A DNA stretch of 21,636 bases from Actinomycetota bacterium. Its GTDB lineage: Bacteria > Actinomycetota > Actinomycetes > S36-B12 > UBA5976. The position numbers and the translations under genes are program-made. Shown here one piece after another: positions 7,401 to 13,951 of the stretch. Where the stretch lies: contig JAFMIT010000016.1 of assembly GCA_017853815.1 (NCBI GenBank), positions 1 through 21,636 of the forward strand, given 5' to 3'. Under the pieces are notes generated by a model. It did not search any database. It saw nothing but the letters and a program-made list of their open reading frames with translations, and was not told the origin of the DNA. Numbering within the stretch: the first letter of the stretch is position 1; the number at the start of each line of letters is the position of its first letter.

Positions 7401-8972
7401 GAGAGGTGGATTAGTCACCTGGGCAAAGAGCTGCTGGAAGTAGTCGAAGACAAGACGTGGGCGGGAAGACAGAACCGCGATCGGCGTGTCAGTTCCCATG
7501 GAACCAAGTGCCTCTCCTCCGGTCTTTGCCATCGGAGTCAGGATGATGCGCAGTTCTTCTTCGGTGTAACCGAACGTTTGTTGACGACGCAAAACCGACG
7601 AGTGCGTGTGCACGATGTGCTCGCGCTCTGGAAGCGCGTCGAGATGAATGATGCCGTTTTCAATCCATTGCTGATACGGATGCTCGGCTGCGAGTTCGCC
7701 CTTGATTTCATCGTCTTCAACGATGCGACCCTTGGCCGTATCAACCAAGAACATGCGACCTGGCTGCAAGCGACCTTTGCGAACAATCGTAGAAGGGTCG
7801 AGTTCTAGCACGCCAGACTCAGACGCGAGAATGACAAGGCCATCTTGAGTTACCCAGAAACGTCCTGGGCGAAGTCCATTTCGATCGAGTACAGAACCGA
7901 TCAACGTTCCGTCTGTGAACGAAATGTTTGCGGGGCCATCCCATGGTTCCATCAGCGATGAGTGGTACTCGTAGAAAGCGCGACGAGCTGGATCCATCTC
8001 GGTGTGGTTCTGCCACGCCTCTGGAATCATCATCAACACGGCATGCGGCAAGGAACGACCACCGAGGTGAAGCAATTCGAGAACTTCGTCGAATGACGCC
8101 GAATCTGAGCCACCTTCGGAGACAATCGGGAACAGCCGATTGACATCGCCAGGGATGATGTCGCTCGTGAGCATCGCCTCGCGTGCTTTCATCCAGTTGC
8201 GATTGCCTTTAACCGTGTTGATTTCGCCGTTGTGTGCGATGAGTCGATACGGATGAGCAAGCGGCCACGAAGGAAAAGTGTTGGTGCTGAAACGTGAATG
8301 CACGAGAGCGATCGCCGACTCAAATCTCTCGTCAGAAAGATCAGGGAAGAACGGCTCAACTTGAGCGGTAGTCAACATTCCCTTGTAAACAATGGTTCGG
8401 CACGACAGTGAAGGGAAGTACACAGCTGCCTGATGCTCTGCTCGCTTACGTAGCGCGAACAACCGGCGTTCAAGTGCCATGCCAGAGATTCCAGCAATTT
8501 TCGAACCAATGAAGATCTGAACGAAACGTGGCATCACGCTCTTGGCAGTTTTGCCAATCATGGAATCGTTGGTCGGGACATCTCGCCAGCCAAGGATTTC
8601 AAGTTCCTCTTCATTGGCGATGTCTGCAATATGTGCTTTGGCTGCTTCAAAAGCGCCGTCGTCGACCGGCAAAAACGCGATGCCCACGCCATAGGCGCCC
8701 TGCTCAGGCAGCGTGAACGGAACTACTGCGCGAAGGAATGCATCGGGAACCTGCGTGAGAATGCCCGCACCATCGCCGGAATCCGGCTCACTGCCTGATG
8801 CGCCTCGATGTTCGAGATTAGTTAACGCGAGCAACGCCTTGTCGACGATGTCATGTGAAGGAACACCTTTGAGGTCTGCTACCCAGGCAACACCGCACGC
8901 ATCACGTTCTGCAGACGGGTCATAGAGACCTTGTGCAGGAGGAATTGCTTGGGTGAAGTGCGTGAGTGCCAC
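4434..8972 (-). CDS. gltB: Glutamate synthase [NADPH] large (alpha) subunit
   Basis: GltB splits glutamine and transfers the ammonia to 2-oxoglutarate, giving glutamate; with glutamine synthetase it forms the main route of ammonia assimilation. The protein has 1512 residues, typical length. C26 (RDACGVAW) is the class II amidotransferase nucleophile exposed after removal of a 25-residue propeptide. The FMN-binding synthase domain includes GAKPGEGGQLPGHKVYPW and SGHDGGTGASPL. The [3Fe-4S] cysteines are in GCIMMRVCHLDTCPVG, around 1129-1142. The C-terminal GXGXG beta-helix carries GGRLIVRP, GATSGEIFARGMVGERCCVR and LAAGMSGG. The ATG at 8972 has AAGGGAG 5 bases upstream. Upstream is a 113-base spacer with a candidate promoter, so the gene probably starts its own transcript. 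Confidence 0.98.
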   Translation of the reverse strand: MALTHFTQAIPPAQGLYDPSAERDACGVAWVADLKGVPSHDIVDKALLALTNLEHRGASGSEPDSGDGAGILTQVPDAFLRAVVPFTLPEQGAYGVGIAFLPVDDGAFEAAKAHIADIANEEELEILGWRDVPTNDSMIGKTAKSVMPRFVQIFIGSKIAGISGMALERRLFALRKRAEHQAAVYFPSLSCRTIVYKGMLTTAQVEPFFPDLSDERFESAIALVHSRFSTNTFPSWPLAHPYRLIAHNGEINTVKGNRNWMKAREAMLTSDIIPGDVNRLFPIVSEGGSDSASFDEVLELLHLGGRSLPHAVLMMIPEAWQNHTEMDPARRAFYEYHSSLMEPWDGPANISFTDGTLIGSVLDRNGLRPGRFWVTQDGLVILASESGVLELDPSTIVRKGRLQPGRMFLVDTAKGRIVEDDEIKGELAAEHPYQQWIENGIIHLDALPEREHIVHTHSSVLRRQQTFGYTEEELRIILTPMAKTGGEALGSMGTDTPIAVLSSRPRLVFDYFQQLFAQVTNPPLDAIREEIVTSLSTATGREGNLLDTTPDHCRQVVLPFPVIDNDDLAKIQHINRDGSLPGFAAAKVSGLYRVDGGGDAMARRIDEICREVDALIRQGKRFVILSDRDSDAEHAPIPSLLLCSAVHHHLVRERTRTMVGLLVEAGDVREVHHVALLIGFGAAAINPYLALETVEDLSRQGHLGDVTPEKAVRNTIKALGKGVLKVMSKMGVSTVDSYRGAQIFEAIGLSQELVDQYFTGVTSKLGGIGIDVIAEEAARRHAVAFPPSGISPAHRRLNVGGEYQWRREGEPHLFDPETVFRLQHSTRQGRYDIFKQYTERVNNQSEQLMTLRGLFTFAQQRSPISIDEVEPVSEIVKRFSTGAMSYGSISAEAHETLAIAMNRLGAKSNTGEGGEDAERFEVLPNGDSKRSAIKQVASGRFGVTSEYLVNADDIQIKMAQGAKPGEGGQLPGHKVYPWIAKTRHSTAGVGLISPPPHHDIYSIEDLAQLIHDLKNSNPAARIHVKLVAEVGVGTVAAGVAKAHADVILISGHDGGTGASPLTSLKHAGGPWELGLAEAQQTLLLNGLRDRVVVQTDGQLKTGRDVVIAALLGAEEFGFATAPLVVSGCIMMRVCHLDTCPVGVATQSPELRSRFSGKPEYVVNFFEFIAQEVRELLAELGFRSIEEAVGHSELLNFNEAIKHWKAEGLDLAPILYRPEVFEGEMHQVQSQDHGLAHALDNELIAIAQPALESGEPVRAHIKVRNVNRTVGTMLGSEVTKRYGGAGLAENTIDIQFEGSAGQSFGAFLPAGITLRLEGDTNDYLGKGLSGGRLIVRPARTATFAAEENVIAGNVLAYGATSGEIFARGMVGERCCVRNSGATVVVEGVGDHALEYMTGGRVVILGQTGRNLAAGMSGGVAYVLDIKSNRVNTEMVDLEALTAEDSESLRALVSKHADETESSVAQSLLSDWANAVHRFTKVMPRDYRRVLEASAKAEAEGRDVLEAVMEAARG

Positions 8973-8984
8973 GGTGTCTCCCTT

Positions 8985-9020
8985 GTCGTCCGAAATTTAC
9001 GCAAGGACGACGGTGGCCAA
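8985..9020 (-). promoter_or_regulatory. Candidate gltB promoter inside a perfect inverted repeat
   Basis: TAAATT (8999-8994) resembles a -10 box, and TTGGCC (9020-9015) a poor -35 with a short 15-base spacer. The arms GTCGTCC (9011-9005) and GGACGAC (8991-8985) are a perfect 7-base inverted repeat, 13 bases apart, centred at about 8998, on the -10 box. This could be an operator for a dimeric repressor, or a hairpin in the mRNA just before the ribosome site AAGGGAG. I do not recognise the half-site as that of a known nitrogen regulator. Confidence 0.4.
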
Positions 9021-9062
9021 GCGGGCGAAATGTATCAGCGGAACGCCCGGAAGGGCAGAGCA

Positions 9063-9087
9063 GAGGCCATCTCGGAAGTGTGACCTC
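9063..9087 (-). terminator. Weak hairpin at the end of lgt, possible terminator
   Basis: GAGGTC (9087-9082), which includes part of the lgt stop codon, can pair with GGCCTC (9068-9063) through six pairs, one of them G-U, around a 13-base loop. There is no U-tract after it. A second small stem, GCCC-TTCC-GGGC, follows within 25 bases. It may help end the his-trp transcript before gltB, but the evidence is thin. Confidence 0.2.
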
Positions 9088-9901
9088 AGTTACCCGATTT
9101 GACTGATTTTGTCGCGCTACGCGACCGCCACAGCCACACGACGGCCCCGAGGAACACCAATGCAGACGTGAATACGTTCAGGCGCAATCCCAAAATGTGG
9201 TTGGCCGTGTCGATTCGGAGCATTTCGATCCAACCTCGACCGGTGCAGTACAGCGCGACATACAGTCCAAAAACTTGGCCATTAGCCAACCTGAGCATGC
9301 GTTGAGCAAGCACGAGCACGCCGGCAACCCCGAGGCACCACAGCGATTCGTAGAGAAAAGTCGGGTGAAAAGTTTCAAACGCTTCATACCCAGTCGGCCG
9401 GTTCGCTGGGCTAATTTCAAGTCCCCACGGCTGAGTTGTTGGGGCACCAAACAACTCCTGGTTGAACCAATTGCCAAACCGGCCAATCGCCTGAGCAACT
9501 GCCACACCAGGCGCAAGAGCATCAGCTAGTTGGGCGACGGGAATGGACTTCTGGTGGCAGGCATAAGCGGCGCCAGCGAAACCGAGCGCAATGGCACCCC
9601 AGATTCCGAGTCCACCGTCCCAAATGCGAAGGGCGGCAGCAAATCCACGGCCGTTGTCCCCGAAATACATCTGCCAGTCGGTCATGACGTGGTAGAGCCG
9701 GCCGCCGACGATTCCCGATGGCACCGCCCACATCGCCACATCCATGACGTCGGTGGCATTGCCGCCAGCTGCAACCCAGCGCCGCGTGCCCCAGCGAATG
9801 GCAACCACGATTCCGAGCAGGATGCACAACGCATACGCGCGAACAGGCAGTGGCCCAAGCCACCAGACGCCTTCAGCAGGAGACGGAATAAAACTCAGCA
9901 C
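9086..9901 (-). CDS. lgt: Prolipoprotein diacylglyceryl transferase
   Basis: Lgt attaches diacylglycerol from phosphatidylglycerol to the lipobox cysteine of pre-lipoproteins, the first step of lipoprotein maturation, in the cytoplasmic membrane. About 271 residues with several hydrophobic segments. Signature blocks are GPLPVRAYALCILLG near the N-terminus, GGRLYHV, RIWDGGLGIWGA, GRFGNWFNQELFG (the diagnostic Lgt motif), HPTFLYESLW and GRGWIEMLRID. The open frame starts at a TTG (9910) directly after the preceding stop codon. I prefer the GTG at 9901 because it aligns with the start of other actinobacterial Lgt proteins (LSFIPSP), but neither start has a clear ribosome site. It sits directly behind the DsbA-like gene, so extracytoplasmic protein maturation genes are grouped. 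Confidence 0.96.
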   Translation of the reverse strand: MLSFIPSPAEGVWWLGPLPVRAYALCILLGIVVAIRWGTRRWVAAGGNATDVMDVAMWAVPSGIVGGRLYHVMTDWQMYFGDNGRGFAAALRIWDGGLGIWGAIALGFAGAAYACHQKSIPVAQLADALAPGVAVAQAIGRFGNWFNQELFGAPTTQPWGLEISPANRPTGYEAFETFHPTFLYESLWCLGVAGVLVLAQRMLRLANGQVFGLYVALYCTGRGWIEMLRIDTANHILGLRLNVFTSALVFLGAVVWLWRSRSATKSVKSGN

Positions 9902-9910
9902 AGAAAACAA

Positions 9911-10609
9911 TTACTTGGCGTTGTTCGTGACCCAAGCGATGAAAGCTGCTGGCCCTTGCTTGAGAACATCAACAGGCATTTCGACACCATCAAGCGAGAT
10001 GTTTGGGGTGCCGGGAACGCCGAGGTCATCGAACATCTTGGTGGACTCGACTCCCCACTTGTAGTAAGTACCCTCAACAACGCACTTGTCGAAAGTCGTC
10101 TTTGCAGAACCAGAGATTCCCGCTTCCGCTCCGAAACCCTGCAATTGCTCATCAGTCCAGCCCGTGCCTTCTTTAGCTGGCTGGTTCGCGTACAAGGTGT
10201 CATGGAACTTCAAGCCAGCACCACCTTCGATGGCGCAAGCCCATGCGTTGACCGCACGCGCACTGTTTCGACCTGGGTATCCACGATCAAGAAAAGTTGT
10301 TGGCCGCAATGAAACGCGAACAACATCATCAGCAATGAGTTTCTTCACAGAAGTACCGAAGCCCGCCTCGAAGAGTGCACAGGCAGGGCACTGTGGATCT
10401 TCCCAGATGACAAGATTGCTAGTGGCTTTTGATTCAGGGTTGAGAAGCCACGATGCGTCGGTTTGGTCAACGAACGCAGGAACAACGCCGACTGGCACCT
10501 CTGTGTTCGTCGGATCAGCAGAGCCCCCGAAATTAATGACGCCAGCGCCATACAGAATTACGAAGCCCATCACGGCCGCAACGAGTCCAATACCGATTTT
10601 CTTGCCCAT
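9911..10609 (-). CDS. DsbA-family thiol-disulfide oxidoreductase, membrane-anchored
   Basis: Thioredoxin-fold protein expected outside the cytoplasmic membrane, making or shuffling disulfides in exported proteins. The 232 residues start with a short basic segment and a hydrophobic stretch (about 5-27) that reads as a signal anchor. The active site is C74-P-A-C77 (EDPQCPACALFE), and GVPGTPNI at about 197-204 gives the cis-proline loop of this family. Two further cysteines, C125 and C176, could form a structural disulfide, a pattern seen in some DsbA-like proteins. The ATG at 10609 has AAAGG 7 bases upstream. It follows the MauE-like gene by 2 bases and precedes lgt, which suggests these work as a redox pair. 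Whether it is mainly an oxidase or an isomerase cannot be told from sequence. Confidence 0.88.
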   Translation of the reverse strand: MGKKIGIGLVAAVMGFVILYGAGVINFGGSADPTNTEVPVGVVPAFVDQTDASWLLNPESKATSNLVIWEDPQCPACALFEAGFGTSVKKLIADDVVRVSLRPTTFLDRGYPGRNSARAVNAWACAIEGGAGLKFHDTLYANQPAKEGTGWTDEQLQGFGAEAGISGSAKTTFDKCVVEGTYYKWGVESTKMFDDLGVPGTPNISLDGVEMPVDVLKQGPAAFIAWVTNNAK

Positions 10610-10611
10610 GT

Positions 10612-11100
10612 TCAGACCTTTTCTTTCGTAACGGATTCGGGGAGAAGACTAAAGGCTGTCCGTGGATTGCGGAGCAATCGGACAGATAGGGCCATAAAGG
10701 CCACATCGCGCAAGATTTCGACGGTGTAGCGCACATGCCGACCCTCCGGATCCACATCGCCACCACCACCAAAGCAGCCGCAATCGATGGCGTAGCCACG
10801 CGCCCACACTTGAGCAATACCGACAATGAAAATGCCGAGCAGAAGGGTCGACGCAAGCGCACTCCAACGCACGAACATTCCTACGAGCAACAAGACCGCG
10901 AGCAGCACTTCAACAATCGGAAGCAGCCGACCGAGAATTGTCAGGAGGTCGCCAGTGATGCCGAGGCGATATGCAGCAATCGCATCGCGAGCGCCGCCTT
11001 CTTCTCCAAGTTTGATAAAGCCAGCAAAGCCCCACACACCCGCGAGTACCAATCGCGCGAGCAGACCGAAGTAATCGTGATTCCAGATCTTCTTGATCAT
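10612..11100 (-). CDS. MauE/DoxX-family redox-associated membrane protein
   Basis: Integral membrane protein of 162 residues with about four transmembrane segments (roughly 11-30, 51-75, 80-98 and 124-143). Between the third and fourth lies DCGCFGGGG with C107 and C109. A Cys-X-Cys in this position is typical of MauE-like proteins, which help mature disulfide-containing proteins. Being 2 bases ahead of a DsbA-like gene, it is a good candidate for the membrane partner that passes electrons to or from that protein, in place of DsbB or VKOR; this role is inference. The start ATG overlaps the trpA stop (ATGA) and has GAGG 5 bases upstream. The reason for placement behind trp genes is probably operon packing rather than a role in tryptophan synthesis. 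Confidence 0.85.
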   Translation of the reverse strand: MIKKIWNHDYFGLLARLVLAGVWGFAGFIKLGEEGGARDAIAAYRLGITGDLLTILGRLLPIVEVLLAVLLLVGMFVRWSALASTLLLGIFIVGIAQVWARGYAIDCGCFGGGGDVDPEGRHVRYTVEILRDVAFMALSVRLLRNPRTAFSLLPESVTKEKV

Positions 11101-11894
11101 GATCGCCTCACTCCTTGGGCTAGCGCAGCGCTCAGTGAGCGAACTGCAATGACTGCTTCTTCATGCGAATCCGCATCGAGCACGGCTTTCACATAAGCCG
11201 AGCCAACAATGACACCGTCGGCGTACTGAGCGACTTCCGCTGCCTGGGCCGGCGTCGAGACACCCAAACCAACTGCGATCGGCAAGCTCGTGACTTCACG
11301 AGTGCGGGCTACGAGTTCTGCCGCGTGTGAAGATACGGATGCCCTCGTCCCCGTCACACCCATGAGCGACGCTGCGTAAACGAAACCGGTCGTAGCGTCG
11401 GTCACAATGTTCAAGCGCTGATCTGTGGAACTCGGCGCGACTAAGAAAATTCGATCAATCTCGTCTGAGTCAGTCGCGGCCATCCACGGACCCGCTTCTT
11501 CGGGAGTGAGATCTGGCGTGATAACGCCCACTCCTCCCGCAGCCTTCAGATCGTGTGCAAACGCTTCGACGCCATAGCGCTCAATCAGATTCCAGTAGGA
11601 CATCACCAACGGGACCGCCCCAGCGTCACCCACCACACTCACGGTGTTAAGCACGTCTGTCGCGTGGGCGCCATTGTGCAGAGCCATTTCAGCGGCCTGC
11701 TGGATGATGGGACCGTCCATCAACGGATCGCTATACGGCCAACCAATCTCGACGATGTCAGCGCCGCCATCGACAATGGCTCGCACCAAGTCGTAACACT
11801 TCTCCACAGTCGGAAAACCTGCAGGAATGTAGGCAATCAGAGCAGCGCGATTTTCAGCGGCAGCGCGCTCAAAAGCTGCATGAAGCAAACTCAT
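11097..11894 (-). CDS. trpA: Tryptophan synthase alpha chain
   Basis: TrpA cleaves indole-3-glycerol phosphate to indole and glyceraldehyde 3-phosphate; indole is tunnelled to TrpB. The 265-residue TIM barrel has the catalytic pair E49 and D60 in VEIGWPYSDPLMDGP, at exactly the enterobacterial numbering. GVTGTRASV and the phosphate-binding stretch VGLGVSTPAQAAEV with IVGSAYVKAV are also present. It overlaps trpB by ATGA at its start and the MauE-like gene by ATGA at its end, so all three are probably translationally coupled. The W in GWPYSDP is a small departure from the more common GLPYSDP or GVPFSDP. Confidence 0.98.
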   Translation of the reverse strand: MSLLHAAFERAAAENRAALIAYIPAGFPTVEKCYDLVRAIVDGGADIVEIGWPYSDPLMDGPIIQQAAEMALHNGAHATDVLNTVSVVGDAGAVPLVMSYWNLIERYGVEAFAHDLKAAGGVGVITPDLTPEEAGPWMAATDSDEIDRIFLVAPSSTDQRLNIVTDATTGFVYAASLMGVTGTRASVSSHAAELVARTREVTSLPIAVGLGVSTPAQAAEVAQYADGVIVGSAYVKAVLDADSHEEAVIAVRSLSAALAQGVRRS

Positions 11895-13093
11895 GCCATG
11901 CCCACTTCTTCAAAGTACGCGGCAGCAGTTGCAACATCCTTGTCACCGCGACCCGAAAGATTCACGAGGAGTACTGCTTCTGGTCCTAGCTCCTTGCCAA
12001 TCTTGATGGCACCCGCGAGCGCGTGAGCCGATTCGATGGCAGGAATAATTCCTTCGGTTCGACACAAAACAAGGAACGCATCCATCGCTTCCTTATCAGT
12101 GATTGCGCGGTATTCAGCGCGACCAATTTCATTGAGGTAAGCGTGTTCTGGTCCAACGCCCGGATAGTCGAGGCCGGCACTAATTGAGTGGGACTCGATG
12201 GTTTGACCCTCAGCATCTTGCATCAGGTATGAGCGTGAGCCTTGGAAGACTCCCGTGAGTCCACCCCCGATGCAGGCAGCGTGACGACCCGTTTCGACAC
12301 CGTCTCCGCCAGCTTCGAAACCAATCAGTCGAACATCGGTGTCATCCAAGAACGGATGAAAAATGCCGATCGCATTCGAACCGCCACCAATACAAGCGAC
12401 AACGGCGTCCGGAAGCCGGCCAGTCAGTGAAAGCGTCTGCTCGCGCGCCTCGAGGCCAATCACTCGGTGGAAGTCACGCACCATCATCGGAAACGGATGC
12501 GGGCCAGCGACAGTGCCGAGCAGATAATGAGTGTTATCGACGTTTGCCACCCAGTCGCGCATTGCTTCGTTGACTGCATCCTTGAGCGTCTTCGAACCAG
12601 AAGTCACTGGAACCACTGTTGCACCGAGCATCCGCATACGTGCCACGTTCAACGCCTGACGCTTGGTGTCTTCTTCGCCCATGTAGACGACGCATTCGAG
12701 ACCAAGCAAAGCCGCCGCAGTTGCAGAAGCAACACCATGCTGACCCGCACCAGTTTCAGCAATGACACGTGTCTTGCCCATGCGTTTGGTGAGTAATGCC
12801 TGACCAAGAACGTTGTTGATTTTGTGCGAACCTGTGTGGTTCAGGTCCTCGCGCTTGAGAAGAATGCGCGCGCCACCGCAGTGTTCCGCAAACCGTTTCG
12901 CGTCAGTAAGAATCGAAGGGCGGCCGGAATACGTGGCGTGAAGATGGGTCAGTTCAGCCGAAAAAGCTGGGTCTGCCTTCGCTGCCTCGTACTCGCGCTC
13001 GAGTTGCTCCAACGCAGCCATCAACGCCTCAGGTACAAATCGGCCGCCAAACTGACCGAAGTGGCCCCGCGCATCGGGCAAAGTCGCAGTCAT
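11891..13093 (-). CDS. trpB: Tryptophan synthase beta chain
   Basis: PLP enzyme joining indole and serine to give tryptophan. The 400-residue protein starts with GHFGQFGGRFVPEALMAALE, the usual TrpB N-terminus. K91 in NHTGSHKINN binds PLP, AETGAGQHGVA carries the catalytic glutamate, GGGSNAIGIFHPF binds the cofactor phosphate, and the C-terminal LVNLSGRGDKD is conserved. This is the TrpB1 type that pairs with TrpA. The ATG at 13093 has TAGGAG 6 bases upstream. It lies 24 bases after trpC and overlaps trpA by 4 bases. Confidence 0.98.
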   Translation of the reverse strand: MTATLPDARGHFGQFGGRFVPEALMAALEQLEREYEAAKADPAFSAELTHLHATYSGRPSILTDAKRFAEHCGGARILLKREDLNHTGSHKINNVLGQALLTKRMGKTRVIAETGAGQHGVASATAAALLGLECVVYMGEEDTKRQALNVARMRMLGATVVPVTSGSKTLKDAVNEAMRDWVANVDNTHYLLGTVAGPHPFPMMVRDFHRVIGLEAREQTLSLTGRLPDAVVACIGGGSNAIGIFHPFLDDTDVRLIGFEAGGDGVETGRHAACIGGGLTGVFQGSRSYLMQDAEGQTIESHSISAGLDYPGVGPEHAYLNEIGRAEYRAITDKEAMDAFLVLCRTEGIIPAIESAHALAGAIKIGKELGPEAVLLVNLSGRGDKDVATAAAYFEEVGMA

Positions 13094-13117
13094 GCTCTAC
13101 TCCTACAAATAGCTGAA

Positions 13118-13924
13118 CTAGTGATGGTGCTTGACAGATGGATGAGCGCCCGCGGTGACAAGTTCGTGGACCGCGGCTTCAGGATCATTCCCCGTAACAA
13201 GGGCTTCACCGACCAACACCGCATCCGCTCCAGCAGCTGCGTAATGGCGCAAGTCGTGAGCGCTCCTGATGCCGCTTTCGGCAACTTTGATGATGCCTTC
13301 AGGGATCAGAGGCGCAATCTCGAGGAACTGATCTCGATGGACCTGCAATGTTCGTAGATCGCGATTATTGACGCCGATGACCTCTGCGCCAGCATCAACC
13401 GCACGTGAGACTTCGTCAGCATCATGAACTTCGACAAGGGCGGTCATGCCCAAACTCTTGGTTCGTTCAATCAGACTCTCGAGAGCATTTTGATCAAGCG
13501 CCGCGACAATCAAGAGTGCGAGGTCGGCGCCGTGCGCACGTGCCTCCCACAACTGGTACGAGGAGACGATGAAGTCTTTACGCAAAATCGGAATATCCAC
13601 GGCCGCACGTACAGCGTCGAGATCAGCCAGCGATCCACCAAATCGCCGCTCTTCTGTCAGAACCGAAATGACGTGAGCCCCACCAGCTTCGTAGGCGCTT
13701 GCGAGCGCGGCGGCCGATGGGATGTCAGCGAGATCACCCTTCGAGGGGCTCTTGCGCTTGACTTCTGCAATCACACAAACGTCTTCACCCTGGAACATCG
13801 GAATGACCGGCTTCGCCGACGCTGTGGCTGCCACTCGGGCCTTGAGATCATCAAGTGACACTCGCTCTTGGCGAGTGGCCATGTCGAGGCGCACACCAGC
13901 GATGATGTCATCCAGAACGGTCAC
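13118..13924 (-). CDS. trpC: Indole-3-glycerol phosphate synthase
   Basis: TrpC closes the indole ring from CdRP, the product of the TrpF reaction (here expected from PriA). The 268 residues form a single TIM barrel with no TrpF fusion. E54, K56 and S59 lie in AEVKRKSPSKG, the catalytic lysine K116 in LRKDFI, and VNNRDLRT and AESGI are present. The GTG start at 13924 is supported by AAAGGAG 7 bases upstream. The C-terminus ends in VKHHH; three terminal histidines are unusual but I attach no function to them. The gene follows the sensor kinase gene by 27 bases. Confidence 0.97.
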   Translation of the reverse strand: MTVLDDIIAGVRLDMATRQERVSLDDLKARVAATASAKPVIPMFQGEDVCVIAEVKRKSPSKGDLADIPSAAALASAYEAGGAHVISVLTEERRFGGSLADLDAVRAAVDIPILRKDFIVSSYQLWEARAHGADLALLIVAALDQNALESLIERTKSLGMTALVEVHDADEVSRAVDAGAEVIGVNNRDLRTLQVHRDQFLEIAPLIPEGIIKVAESGIRSAHDLRHYAAAGADAVLVGEALVTGNDPEAAVHELVTAGAHPSVKHHH

Positions 13925-13951
13925 GAGCGAGCTCCTTTAATCAGGTGAAGC

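Noticed and set aside
9030..9055. GCCC-TTCC-GGGC stem between lgt and gltB as a rho-independent terminator
   Set aside because: Only four pairs and no U-tract; too weak to call on its own.
9530..10312. 260-codon open frame on the plus strand across lgt and the DsbA-like gene
   Set aside because: Antisense to two genes with firm family motifs; no domain and no ribosome site that I can see.
13118..13130. Three histidines at the end of TrpC as a metal-binding tail
   Set aside because: Only three residues at an exposed end, with no supporting context; probably harmless variation.
13925..13951. Possible trp leader peptide or attenuator ahead of trpC
   Set aside because: The 27-base gap holds only the ribosome site AAAGGAG; there is no short Trp-codon frame or terminator stem.
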